A DNA stretch of 64,000 nt from the NCBI RefSeq assembly GCF_024746835.1, contig NZ_CP080531.1, positions 5,538,001-5,602,000 on the forward strand, read 5' to 3'. Of this stretch, positions 9,561-17,346 are shown one piece after another (within the stretch, counting starts at the first letter, position 1; each line of letters starts with the position of its first letter). The notes under the pieces were generated by a model. It did not search any database and had not been told where the DNA came from. It saw only the letters and a program-made list of their open reading frames with translations. Origin of the DNA: Mesorhizobium sp. AR02 (GTDB lineage Bacteria > Pseudomonadota > Alphaproteobacteria > Rhizobiales > Rhizobiaceae). The translations under genes and the position numbers were made by a program.

Positions 9561-10505
9561 ATGTTGAAATTCGCATTGAAACTGGCAGCCGCAGCGACGG
9601 TGCTCGCCGGCGTAGCGCTTGGTTCGGCCGCGCAGGCGCAGGACGGCCAGAAGACCTTCTATCTGCTGTCACATGGCGGTCCGTCCGATGCGTTCTGGAT
9701 CGACTGGAACGCTGGTGCCACCAAGGCCTGCGACCAGCTCAAGGTGACCTGCAAGATCTCCTTCAGCGGCGGCGACATGGCGGCGCAGAAGGAGGCCTTC
9801 AACTCGGCATTGGCGGCAAAGCCCGATGGCATCGCCACAACCTCGGCGCAGCCGGGCCTGTGGACCGAGGAGGTCAAGGCCGCCAAGGCTGCCGGCATCC
9901 CGATCGTGTTCTTTAACACCGACGATCCGGCGACGGGACGCCAGGCCTATGTCGGCGCCGACCTCAAGGAGGCCGGCGCGATCTGGGCGAAATATCTCGT
10001 CGACCACAAGATGGTGAAGCAGGGCGACAAGGTGTTCCTGCCGGTCGAGGTTCCCGGCGCCAGCTACCAGCAGCTGGAAACCGAAGGCATCGCCAGCGTT
10101 TTCGATCCGCTCGGGATCAAATATGACGTGGTCGATTGCGGCACCGATCCGGCCGGCATCATCGCCAAGATGACCGACTACATGGTGGCCAACAATCCGC
10201 CGGCGATCATCGCGCTCGGCGATTCCGTGGCGGCCAGCGTCAAGCGGGTGTTCGACGGCGCGGGCGTGCCAGCCGGCAAGATCCCGGTCGTCGGCTGGGG
10301 CAACTCCAAGGAGACGGCGCAGGCCGTCAAGGATGGCTTCGTCAACGCCGCCGCCTGGCAGTATCCCTCAGCGCAAGGCTTCATGCCGGTGGCGTTGCTC
10401 GGCCTCGCCGCCTCGGGCGAACCGATCGGCTACGACATCCACACTTTCGGTCTCTACGACGCCTCGAGCGTCGACCCGATCCTGAAGCTCTACGACAAGA
10501 AGTGA
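9561..10505 (+). CDS. CUT2 sugar ABC transporter substrate-binding protein
   Basis: A 314-residue RbsB/MocB-type periplasmic binding protein (Peripla_BP_4). Sec signal peptide with probable AQA-QD cleavage near residue 26. The mature part shows the family pattern: FYLLSHGGPSDAFWIDW, then GDMAAQKEAFNSALAAKPDGI, GIPIVFFNTD and PAIIALGD. ATG 9561 has a GTGGAGGAAACG ribosome site. It is followed by a permease and a single-domain ATPase, giving a second importer inside the same operon as the CUT1 system, which suggests that the pathway takes up two related compounds. Confidence 0.87.
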   Translation: MLKFALKLAAAATVLAGVALGSAAQAQDGQKTFYLLSHGGPSDAFWIDWNAGATKACDQLKVTCKISFSGGDMAAQKEAFNSALAAKPDGIATTSAQPGLWTEEVKAAKAAGIPIVFFNTDDPATGRQAYVGADLKEAGAIWAKYLVDHKMVKQGDKVFLPVEVPGASYQQLETEGIASVFDPLGIKYDVVDCGTDPAGIIAKMTDYMVANNPPAIIALGDSVAASVKRVFDGAGVPAGKIPVVGWGNSKETAQAVKDGFVNAAAWQYPSAQGFMPVALLGLAASGEPIGYDIHTFGLYDASSVDPILKLYDKK

Positions 10506-10512
10506 GAAAACC

Positions 10513-10541
10513 GGTGCCCGCCGCCTGGCGCGGCGGGCGCC
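10513..10541 (+). other. Intercistronic GC-rich hairpin after binding-protein gene
   Basis: GGTGCCCGCCGC (10513-10524) pairs with GCGGCGGGCGCC (10530-10541), 12 pairs including one G-U, with a 5-base loop. It lies between the binding-protein stop and the permease start and has no T-run. Probably stabilises the upstream message. Confidence 0.6.
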
Positions 10542-10552
10542 ATTTTCGAAGC

Positions 10553-11572
10553 ATGGTTCAAACAGTCATGACGATCGCCGCAGAAGACGAAATGCCTGTC
10601 GGGAAACGCAGATCGAGCCTGATACGCTCGCCGCAATTCTCCTCGCTCGTCATCCTCATTGCCCTGCTTGCGGTGTTCGCCATCGCCGACCGCAATTTCC
10701 TGTCGCCGCTCAACATCTCCAACATGATGGCGTTCCTGCCCGAGCTCGGCATCATCGCGCTCGGCATGACGTTGCTTCTGACGGCGGGCGAATTCGACCT
10801 GTCCGTCGGCGCCGTGTTCGGACTGGCGCCGGTGGTGGTGATGCTGCTCGTGCAGAACGGCGGATGGGATATCGGCATCGCGCTTCTGGCCGGGCTTGTC
10901 CTGTGCATCGCGATCGGCGCGATCAACGGGCTGATAGTCACCAAGATCGGCATCTCGTCCTTCCTGGTGACGCTGTCGATGCTGCTCGTCGTGCGCGGCG
11001 CAGCGCTCTACATCACGCAGGGGTTTCCGCTGAAATCCTGGGACCAGCCCGGCTTCTTCGTGACGCTGCTCGCCGGCAGCTTCAACATCGGCTCGTTCCG
11101 CTTCTACACCTCGCTGTGGTGGTTCATCGGCCTGTCGCTGTTTGCCATCTACATCCTGCGCTACGCCAAGCTCGGCAACTGGATCAGCGCCATCGGCTCC
11201 AATCGTAATGCGGCGGTGGCGCGTGGCGTGCCGGCGGACACCGTCAAGATCTGGCTGTTCATCGCGACCTCGGTGCTGGCCGGCCTGGCCGGCATGATCA
11301 GCGCCTTCCGCATCTCCGCCGCCTCGCCGGTGGCCGGCACCGGCTACGAGCTGGAAGTGATCGCCATGGTCGTGGTCGGCGGCACGGCGCTGACCGGCGG
11401 GCGCGGCACCATCCTCGGCACCATTGTCGGCGCGCTGATGCTGCGCGCCATCCGCAACGGCATCGTGCTGATCGGCGTGCCGGGGCTCGCCTACAACATC
11501 TTTGTCGGCCTCATCATCCTGGCCATGCTCATCCTGCACGCTCTGCTGCAGAAGAACGCCGCAAGGAGCTGA
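10553..11572 (+). CDS. CUT2 sugar ABC transporter permease
   Basis: A permease of the RbsC/BPD_transp_2 family, about 339 residues with 8-10 membrane segments. Visible family landmarks are the LGMTLLLTAGEFDLSVGAVF segment (normally GGIDLSVG) in the first third, the AINGLIVTKIGISSFLVTL helix pair and the C-terminal VVGGTALTGGRGTILGTIVG loop. The variant EFDLSVG replaces the common GIDLSVG. The start is uncertain: ATG 10553 and ATG 10568 are both in frame and neither has a strong ribosome site. It works with the binding protein at 9561 and the ATPase at 11575. Confidence 0.85.
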   Translation: MVQTVMTIAAEDEMPVGKRRSSLIRSPQFSSLVILIALLAVFAIADRNFLSPLNISNMMAFLPELGIIALGMTLLLTAGEFDLSVGAVFGLAPVVVMLLVQNGGWDIGIALLAGLVLCIAIGAINGLIVTKIGISSFLVTLSMLLVVRGAALYITQGFPLKSWDQPGFFVTLLAGSFNIGSFRFYTSLWWFIGLSLFAIYILRYAKLGNWISAIGSNRNAAVARGVPADTVKIWLFIATSVLAGLAGMISAFRISAASPVAGTGYELEVIAMVVVGGTALTGGRGTILGTIVGALMLRAIRNGIVLIGVPGLAYNIFVGLIILAMLILHALLQKNAARS

Positions 11573-11574
11573 CG

Positions 11575-12351
11575 ATGGAAGTGCTGCGGCTGCAGAACCT
11601 GCAAAAATCCTTCGGCAGCGTGCGCGCGCTGAAGAATGCCTCGCTCACATTGCGGGAAGGCGAAGTGGTGGCGCTGCTCGGCGACAATGGCGCCGGCAAA
11701 TCGACACTGATCAAGGCGATCTCGGGCGTGTTCCCCGTCGATCGTGGCGACATCTTCGTGCGCGGCGAGAAGGTTTCGATCCGCTCGACCCGCGATGCGA
11801 TGGACCTCGGCATCGAGACCATCCACCAGGACACCTCGCTGGCGCCGGATCTCAGCATCGCCCGCAACCTTTTCCTTGGCCGCGAGCCGGTCAAATTCGG
11901 CTGGCTCGGCGTGTTCGCGCCGCTTGATCTGGCGAAGTTGCGCAAGGCCGCTTCCGAACTGCTCAAGCGCGTCGGCATCTCGAAAAAGCTCGACGCCGAT
12001 GCGCTGGTCTCGACGCTGTCGGGCGGCGAGCGCCAGTCGATCGCCATTTCGCGCGCCATGCAGTTCGCCGCCAAGGTGATCATCCTCGACGAGCCGACCA
12101 ACAATCTCGGCGTCGAGGAGACCCATGGCGTGCTGCGCTTCGTCAAGGAAGTGCGCGACGCCGGCCATTCGGTGCTGCTGATCACCCACAACATCCACCA
12201 CGTGTTCCAGGTCGCCGACCGCATCATCGTCATGCGCCGCGGCGAAATCGTCGCCGAACAGATAGTCGCCGACACCGACCTCTTGACCGTGGAAAGCATC
12301 ATCACCGGCGCCGACATGTCGGCCTTGCTCAAGGAGGCGAGGGCAAAGTGA
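11575..12351 (+). CDS. CUT2 sugar ABC transporter ATPase, single-domain
   Basis: A 258-residue ATPase with one nucleotide-binding domain, half the size of RbsA, as in FrcA-type systems. Walker A GDNGAGKST (about 37-45), signature LSGGERQ (about 148), Walker B VIILDEPT (about 168) and switch histidine ITHN (about 202) are all present; two copies would form the dimer. It begins 2 bases after the permease stop. Probably energises uptake of the ligand of the binding protein at 9561. Confidence 0.87.
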   Translation: MEVLRLQNLQKSFGSVRALKNASLTLREGEVVALLGDNGAGKSTLIKAISGVFPVDRGDIFVRGEKVSIRSTRDAMDLGIETIHQDTSLAPDLSIARNLFLGREPVKFGWLGVFAPLDLAKLRKAASELLKRVGISKKLDADALVSTLSGGERQSIAISRAMQFAAKVIILDEPTNNLGVEETHGVLRFVKEVRDAGHSVLLITHNIHHVFQVADRIIVMRRGEIVAEQIVADTDLLTVESIITGADMSALLKEARAK

Positions 12352-12361
12352 AGGGCGTCGC

Positions 12362-13537
12362 ATGGTAGAACTTTACGGCAAGACGCTGTCGCGACGGCAA
12401 GTGGCCGAGCGGTCCGGCATGCTGTCGCAATTCGCTGGCGTGCGGCTGATGACACTTGGCGACGGTGTGGAGCGCGGCATCCGCATGCTTGAGTTTCGCA
12501 CCGGTTCCGGCCTGCGCTTCACCGCGCTGGTCGACCGGGCACTCGACATCGCCGATTGCGAGTTCAAGGGCCAGGCGATCGGCTGGCATTCACCGAGCGG
12601 TTTTCGCCATCCGGGCCTGCACGACTATGAGGGGGAGAGCGGGCTCGCCTGGGCGCGCTCCTTTTCCGGCCTGCTCGTCACCTGTGGCCTCGACCACATA
12701 TTGGGCCGGGAAGAAGTGCCGGCCGAGAACTATAATTACCCGGGCAAGAAAACCGTCACCCATTCGCTGCATGGCCGCGTCGGCACGATCCCGGCGCGGC
12801 TGACCGGCTATGGCGAGAGCTGGGATGGCAACCGCTGCGTGCTGTGGGCCGAAGGCATCATCCAGCAGTCGGCGGTGTTCGGCGAGGATTTGCATCTCAT
12901 CCGCCGCATCGAGGCCGATGTTGGCGGCAACGAGATCCGGCTCTCCGACCGTGTCGTCAATCACGGCTTCAACCGCACGCCGCATATGTATTTCTACCAC
13001 GTCAATGTCAGCCATCCCTTGCTCGACGCGGGCTCGCGCTATCTTGCGCCGATCCGCGACGTGGTGTGGGCAGGCCATGCCGGCGCGCGCTACGAGGCGC
13101 AGAAGGTCGGCTACCGCACCGTGCCGGGTCCGCAAATGGGATTCAGCGAGCAGGTCTGGCAGCATGAGTTGGGCGCCGATGCAAAGGGCGAGGTGCCGGT
13201 GGCGGTGGTCAACGACCGGCTCGGCCTTGGCTTCGAAGTGGTGACGCGCAAGGATCAACTGCCTTGCGCCTATCAATGGCAGAATTTCCAGGCTGGCCAG
13301 TATGCGCTGGGCATCGAGCCCTCGACCCATCATGTGCTCGGCGATCTCGCCGCACGTGAACGCGGCGAGATGATCTGGCTGGAGCATGGCGAAAGCCGGG
13401 CCTACGATGCGGTGTTTCGCGTCCTAGACGGTGCCGGTGAGATTGCGGCGGCGGAAGACAGGATCGCTGCGATCGCCAGGCAGCCGCAGCAGGATTATCC
13501 CAGGCCGTCGGGAAATTTTGCGAGATTGGGGGCATGA
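12362..13537 (+). CDS. DUF4432 aldose 1-epimerase-like protein
   Basis: A 391-residue protein of the DUF4432 family, related in fold to galactose mutarotase. Supporting segments are FTALVDRALDIADCEFKG, a WHSPSGFRHPG stretch, HSLHGRVGTIPARL (about residue 140, histidine typical of the mutarotase active site) and HMYFYHVNVSHPLLD (about residue 215). No signal peptide, so cytoplasmic. Members are often found in sugar catabolic operons, where a mutarotase role is presumed but not proven. It starts 10 bases after the ATPase gene. Confidence 0.75.
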   Translation: MVELYGKTLSRRQVAERSGMLSQFAGVRLMTLGDGVERGIRMLEFRTGSGLRFTALVDRALDIADCEFKGQAIGWHSPSGFRHPGLHDYEGESGLAWARSFSGLLVTCGLDHILGREEVPAENYNYPGKKTVTHSLHGRVGTIPARLTGYGESWDGNRCVLWAEGIIQQSAVFGEDLHLIRRIEADVGGNEIRLSDRVVNHGFNRTPHMYFYHVNVSHPLLDAGSRYLAPIRDVVWAGHAGARYEAQKVGYRTVPGPQMGFSEQVWQHELGADAKGEVPVAVVNDRLGLGFEVVTRKDQLPCAYQWQNFQAGQYALGIEPSTHHVLGDLAARERGEMIWLEHGESRAYDAVFRVLDGAGEIAAAEDRIAAIARQPQQDYPRPSGNFARLGA

Positions 13538-13586
13538 TGCGACAGGAATGCTCCGGCTGGCGGGCCGGAAACCGGAGGTCGGTGTG

Positions 13587-14669
13587 ATGGGCAACAAGCG
13601 CGACTACAGCCTGGTCGGCGAAAGCACGCGGGCCGCGATCGAGACCGGCCTGGCTTCGGCCGAATGGTACCACACCGACGTGCCGCGCAAGGCGATGAAG
13701 GAGCTTATGCAGCGCTCCGACGGCCCGGCGATCCGCGACACCATCATCTGGCTCGCTGTCATCGTGGGCTCCGCTGCCGGCATCGTCTGGTTCTGGGGCT
13801 CGTGGTGGGTGGTGCCGTTCCTTTTCGTCTATGGCGTGCTCTACGGCTCGTCGAGCGACTCACGCTGGCACGAATGCGGCCACGGCACGGCTTTCCGCAC
13901 GCGCTGGATGAACGATGTCGTCTACCACATCGCTAGCTTCATGCTGATGCGCAATCCCGTGCAATGGCGCTGGAGCCATGCCCGCCACCACACCGACACC
14001 ATCATCGTCGGCCGCGACGCCGAGATCGCCGTCATGCGCCCGCCCGACCTCGTGAAGGCGGCGCTGGCTTTCACCGGCATTCTCGATTTCCGCTATTCGC
14101 TGCCGACGCTGGTGCGTCAGGCCTTCGGCACGCTGTCGGACGACGAGAAGAGCTACATACCCGAGATGGAACAGCACAAGGCCGTGGTCGTCGCTCGCTG
14201 GCATGTCGCCATCTATGTCGCGACGATCGCGCTTGCGATCGCGCTGAGGTCATGGGTGCCGCTGGTGCTGATCGGCCTGCCGCGCCTCTACGGCACCTGG
14301 CACATGGTAACGACGGGCCTGCTGCAGCATATCGGACTTGCCGACAATGTCGTCGACCACCGGCTCAACACCCGCACCGTCTACATGAACCCGATCAGCC
14401 GGTTCATCTACTGGAACATGAATTATCATGTCGAGCACCACATGTTCCCGATGGTTCCTTATCATGCGCTGCCCAGGCTGCACGAGCTGATCAAGCACGA
14501 TCTGCCCGAGCCGAACCCGTCAATGTGGCATGCCTATCGCGAGGTCTGGCCGGTTCTGCTGCGGCAGCTGAAATACGAGGATTTCTATCTCAAGCGCGAA
14601 CTGCCGCCGACGGCCAGGGCCTATCGCGGCGAGTTTCACGAGGTCGATATGTCGGCGGCGGCCGAATAG
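13587..14669 (+). CDS. mocD: Membrane di-iron oxygenase/desaturase family protein, MocD-like
   Basis: A 360-residue fatty-acid-desaturase superfamily protein with the three histidine boxes that bind the di-iron centre: HECGH (95-99), HARHH (131-135) and HVEHH (281-285). Hydrophobic segments around 52-85 and 200-240 make it an integral membrane protein. ATG 13587 has an ACCGGAGGTC ribosome site. The next gene is a Rieske ferredoxin of the MocE type, its likely electron donor; in rhizopine catabolism MocD is proposed to oxidise the O-methyl group of 3-O-methyl-scyllo-inosamine. The sugar-operon context favours such a demethylase or hydroxylase role over lipid desaturation. No ferredoxin reductase (MocF) gene is present nearby. 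Confidence 0.75.
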   Translation: MGNKRDYSLVGESTRAAIETGLASAEWYHTDVPRKAMKELMQRSDGPAIRDTIIWLAVIVGSAAGIVWFWGSWWVVPFLFVYGVLYGSSSDSRWHECGHGTAFRTRWMNDVVYHIASFMLMRNPVQWRWSHARHHTDTIIVGRDAEIAVMRPPDLVKAALAFTGILDFRYSLPTLVRQAFGTLSDDEKSYIPEMEQHKAVVVARWHVAIYVATIALAIALRSWVPLVLIGLPRLYGTWHMVTTGLLQHIGLADNVVDHRLNTRTVYMNPISRFIYWNMNYHVEHHMFPMVPYHALPRLHELIKHDLPEPNPSMWHAYREVWPVLLRQLKYEDFYLKRELPPTARAYRGEFHEVDMSAAAE

Positions 14670-14683
14670 CTGAGGAGACCGAG

Positions 14684-14998
14684 ATGGCCGATTGGGTTGA
14701 AGCGTGCGCGGTGGACGATGTCGAGGAAGAGGATGTCATCCGCTTCGATCATGGCGGCCGCACCTTTGCGGTCTACCGCTCGCCGGATGATGAGTTCTTC
14801 GCCACCGACGGCTATTGCACGCATGAGAAGGCGCATCTGGCCGACGGGCTGGTGATGGACGACATCATCGAATGCCCCAAGCACAATGGCCGCTTCAACT
14901 ACAAGACGGGTGCCGCCAAAGGCGCACCGGTCTGCGTCAATCTCGCGACCTATCCGGTGAAGGTCGAGGCCGGCAAAGTCATGATCAAGATCGGCTGA
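14684..14998 (+). CDS. mocE: Rieske [2Fe-2S] ferredoxin, MocE family
   Basis: A 104-residue soluble Rieske ferredoxin. The cluster ligands are Cys45 and His47 (CTH) and Cys64 and His67 (CPKH), giving the CxH-17-CxxH spacing of the family. No transmembrane segment or signal. It follows the di-iron oxygenase by 14 bases with a GAGGAGACCGAG ribosome site, so it very probably feeds electrons to that enzyme. The electron source for the ferredoxin is not encoded in the window. Confidence 0.85.
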   Translation: MADWVEACAVDDVEEEDVIRFDHGGRTFAVYRSPDDEFFATDGYCTHEKAHLADGLVMDDIIECPKHNGRFNYKTGAAKGAPVCVNLATYPVKVEAGKVMIKIG

Positions 14999-15032
14999 CC
15001 TGCCGCAGCACGCAACAGAGGGGACGCTTTCG

Positions 15033-15836
15033 ATGAGCCGAAAAAGACCGACGGTGGCGGATTTACGCGCCATGAAGGGCAAGCGCCAGCTGACCATGCT
15101 GCGCGTGCTGACGCTCGACGAGGCGGAGGCTGCCGAACGGGCAGGGGTCGATATCGTCTCGGTGCCGCCCGAACTGGTGCTCAACCCGCAGTATCGCGAT
15201 GCGGCACCCAGCCTGTTTACCATGCCGGGCGAGAACTTTTTCGAGATCGGTACGGCGGATGATTTTGTCCGCTGGTCCTTCCGGCTCTACAAGGCCGGCG
15301 CCGACGCGGTCTATTGCAGCGCCGGCTATGCCACGATCAAGCGCATGGCCGACGACGCCATTCCCGTCATCGGCCATGTCGGCCTCATTCCCTCCCGCGC
15401 CACCTGGACCGGCGGCTTCAAGGCGGTCGGCAAGACCGCCGACACCGCCATCCAGGTCTTCGAAGCGGTGAAGCAACTGGAGGCTGCCGGCGCCATCGGC
15501 GCCGAGATCGAAGTGGTGCCGGTCGAGGTGGCCAAGGCGATCTCGGAGCGGACCTCACTGATCATGCTGTCGATGGGGGCGGGCACCGGTTGCGACGCGC
15601 AATATCTGTTCGCCGACGACATCCTCGGCCAGAACCGGGGCCACATGCCGCGCCACTCCAAGGTTTATCGCAACTTCGCCGCCGAGTATGACCGGCTGCA
15701 GGCGGAGCGGGTGGCGGCCTTCTCCGAATATGTCGCCGACGTCAACAGCGGCGCCTATCCCGAGGACAGGCACATCGTGCACATGGACCCGGCCGAGCTC
15801 AGCCTGTTCATGAAAAAGGTAGACGGAAAGAGCTGA
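15033..15836 (+). CDS. PanB-like (ketopantoate hydroxymethyltransferase family) enzyme, divergent
   Basis: A 267-residue TIM barrel resembling PanB: HVGLIP (about 112-117, canonical H-LGLTP), VVPVEVAKAI (canonical VP-ELA, with the catalytic-base glutamate just before it), and MGAGTGCDAQ (canonical GAG--DGQ). But the positions of the magnesium ligands of PanB (Asp45, Asp84, Glu114 in E. coli) appear changed: VSVPPE replaces VGDS, the DMPF segment reads LFTMPG, and the KxEGG segment reads VYCSAGY. It therefore is unlikely to make ketopantoate. It ends the operon after the oxygenase pair; PanB chemistry uses one-carbon units, so a role linked to the C1 released by demethylation is possible but speculative. 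Confidence 0.6.
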   Translation: MSRKRPTVADLRAMKGKRQLTMLRVLTLDEAEAAERAGVDIVSVPPELVLNPQYRDAAPSLFTMPGENFFEIGTADDFVRWSFRLYKAGADAVYCSAGYATIKRMADDAIPVIGHVGLIPSRATWTGGFKAVGKTADTAIQVFEAVKQLEAAGAIGAEIEVVPVEVAKAISERTSLIMLSMGAGTGCDAQYLFADDILGQNRGHMPRHSKVYRNFAAEYDRLQAERVAAFSEYVADVNSGAYPEDRHIVHMDPAELSLFMKKVDGKS

Positions 15837-15852
15837 ACGACGCCGTCTTCTA

Positions 15853-17346
15853 TCACGCAGCAGGAGCGCCTTGCCACGCGCCATTGCCGAGCATGGTGTG
15901 GAGCACCTCGGCGTCGGCGCCCAGCGGCCGATCATCTTTCAGCATCGATACATGCGCGCGCACCGCCGCATAGATCGCGCCAGTGCGTGGTGCCAGCGTC
16001 AACCCTTCACGCAGGTCAACCGCCTGGGCGGCGGCCATAAGCTCGAAGGCGATCAGCCGTCGCCACAGTGCGATCATCCCGGCGCATTTCGAAACGGCGA
16101 GGGGTGACTGGGTCGCGTGGTCCTCGACACCTTCCGAAACGGGCAGGAAGTCGAGCATCACCGGATTGGCCTTGTGGCGGATCGCAGCCAGGATCGATGT
16201 CGCCGTCTTCTGCAGCGGCACGAAACCGGCCGACGCACCACCGATGGGCGACAGATATTTGGTCAGGCCGTTGCGGCCCGAACCGGTGAGCTGGATGAAG
16301 CGGGCGACGCTCGCCGCGGCACATTGCGCGATCGCCAGGCTGAGCGTCTCGAAGGCAAGCGAGAGTGCGGCCGTGTGGAAATTGCCGGTCGACAGCACCA
16401 GTTCGTCATCGCCCAACACCAGCGGGTTGTCGGCGGCAGCATTGAGCTCGATCTCGATGGCGCGCTTTGCCTGGCCGATCGCCTCGATCAGCGCGCCGTG
16501 GATCGACGGCATGCAGCGGATCGACAGCGGGTCCTGCAAGGTAGTAGGCGCCGGCGCCTCGTCGCGGGCGAGCAGATCGTGCAGCGCCTTGGCGGCTTCC
16601 TGTTGGCCTGCCGCCGGGCGCGCCATGTGCAGGCGCGGGTCGAGGATGGTGCGGTTGGCGCCAAACCCTTCCATGGTCAGTGCGCCGGCCTGCTGCTGCT
16701 GGGCCAGCGCCGACAGCGCATCCACGATTGCCAGCGCGCCGCTGCCGGCGGAGACCGCCGAGGCGTTGATCAGCGACAGCCCGTCCTTGGGCGCCAGGCT
16801 GATCGGGGCGAGGCGTGCCATCGTCAGCGCCTTGACTGCCGGCATGCGCCGGCCCTGATAGTCGGCTTCGCCTTCGCCGATCAGCAGGCGGGCAAGTGCG
16901 GTCATCAGCACGAGGTCGCCAGCGCCGATCGAGCCGAGCGACGGCATCACCGGATGAATGCCGGCATTGAGCGCGTCGACCAAAGCGACAAACACCACGG
17001 GCGAGAGGCCGGAGCCGCCGGCGGACAGCATCGAGGCGCGGGCGACCATGGTGGCTCGCACGGTCTCGACCGGCAGGGCTTCGCCAACCGCGCCGCTGCG
17101 GCCCTCGAGCAACTGGCGCTGGAAGGCGCTGGCGTCGCCATCAACGGAGGTGCCGAGATTGGCGCCGAGACCCGTGTTCAGGCCATAGATATGCTGGCCG
17201 GAGGCGGCGGCCTGATCGAGCACTTTTCGTGCCTTTTCCAGCCTGCCGATGACATCGGGTCCGATCTCGACCTTGCGTGCTTCGCGGGCGACGGTGGCGA
17301 CATCGCCGACACTGACACCAGCTCCGGTGAGGACGAGCGCGCTCAT
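15853..17346 (-). CDS. Histidine/aromatic ammonia-lyase family protein lacking the MIO serine
   Basis: A 497-residue HAL/PAL-fold protein. Family landmarks are present: YGLNTGLGANLG (54-65), LQDPLSIRCMPSIHG, LSTGNFHTAALSLAFE and GVEDHATQSPLA. The loop that should contain Ala-Ser-Gly, which cyclises to the electrophilic MIO group, reads GSIGAGDLVLM (138-148) against the usual GS-GASGDLAPL, so exactly one residue, the serine, is missing in frame. Either the enzyme uses another mechanism or it no longer eliminates ammonia. It overlaps the preceding ornithine cyclodeaminase gene by ATGA (17343-17346), which fixes the start, and converges with the PanB-like gene 16 bases away. Confidence 0.8.
   Translation of the reverse strand: MSALVLTGAGVSVGDVATVAREARKVEIGPDVIGRLEKARKVLDQAAASGQHIYGLNTGLGANLGTSVDGDASAFQRQLLEGRSGAVGEALPVETVRATMVARASMLSAGGSGLSPVVFVALVDALNAGIHPVMPSLGSIGAGDLVLMTALARLLIGEGEADYQGRRMPAVKALTMARLAPISLAPKDGLSLINASAVSAGSGALAIVDALSALAQQQQAGALTMEGFGANRTILDPRLHMARPAAGQQEAAKALHDLLARDEAPAPTTLQDPLSIRCMPSIHGALIEAIGQAKRAIEIELNAAADNPLVLGDDELVLSTGNFHTAALSLAFETLSLAIAQCAAASVARFIQLTGSGRNGLTKYLSPIGGASAGFVPLQKTATSILAAIRHKANPVMLDFLPVSEGVEDHATQSPLAVSKCAGMIALWRRLIAFELMAAAQAVDLREGLTLAPRTGAIYAAVRAHVSMLKDDRPLGADAEVLHTMLGNGAWQGAPAA

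Noticed and set aside
13587..14669. Fatty acid desaturase of lipid metabolism
   Set aside because: The fold is that family, but the Rieske ferredoxin partner and sugar-catabolic operon fit a MocD-type oxygenase better.
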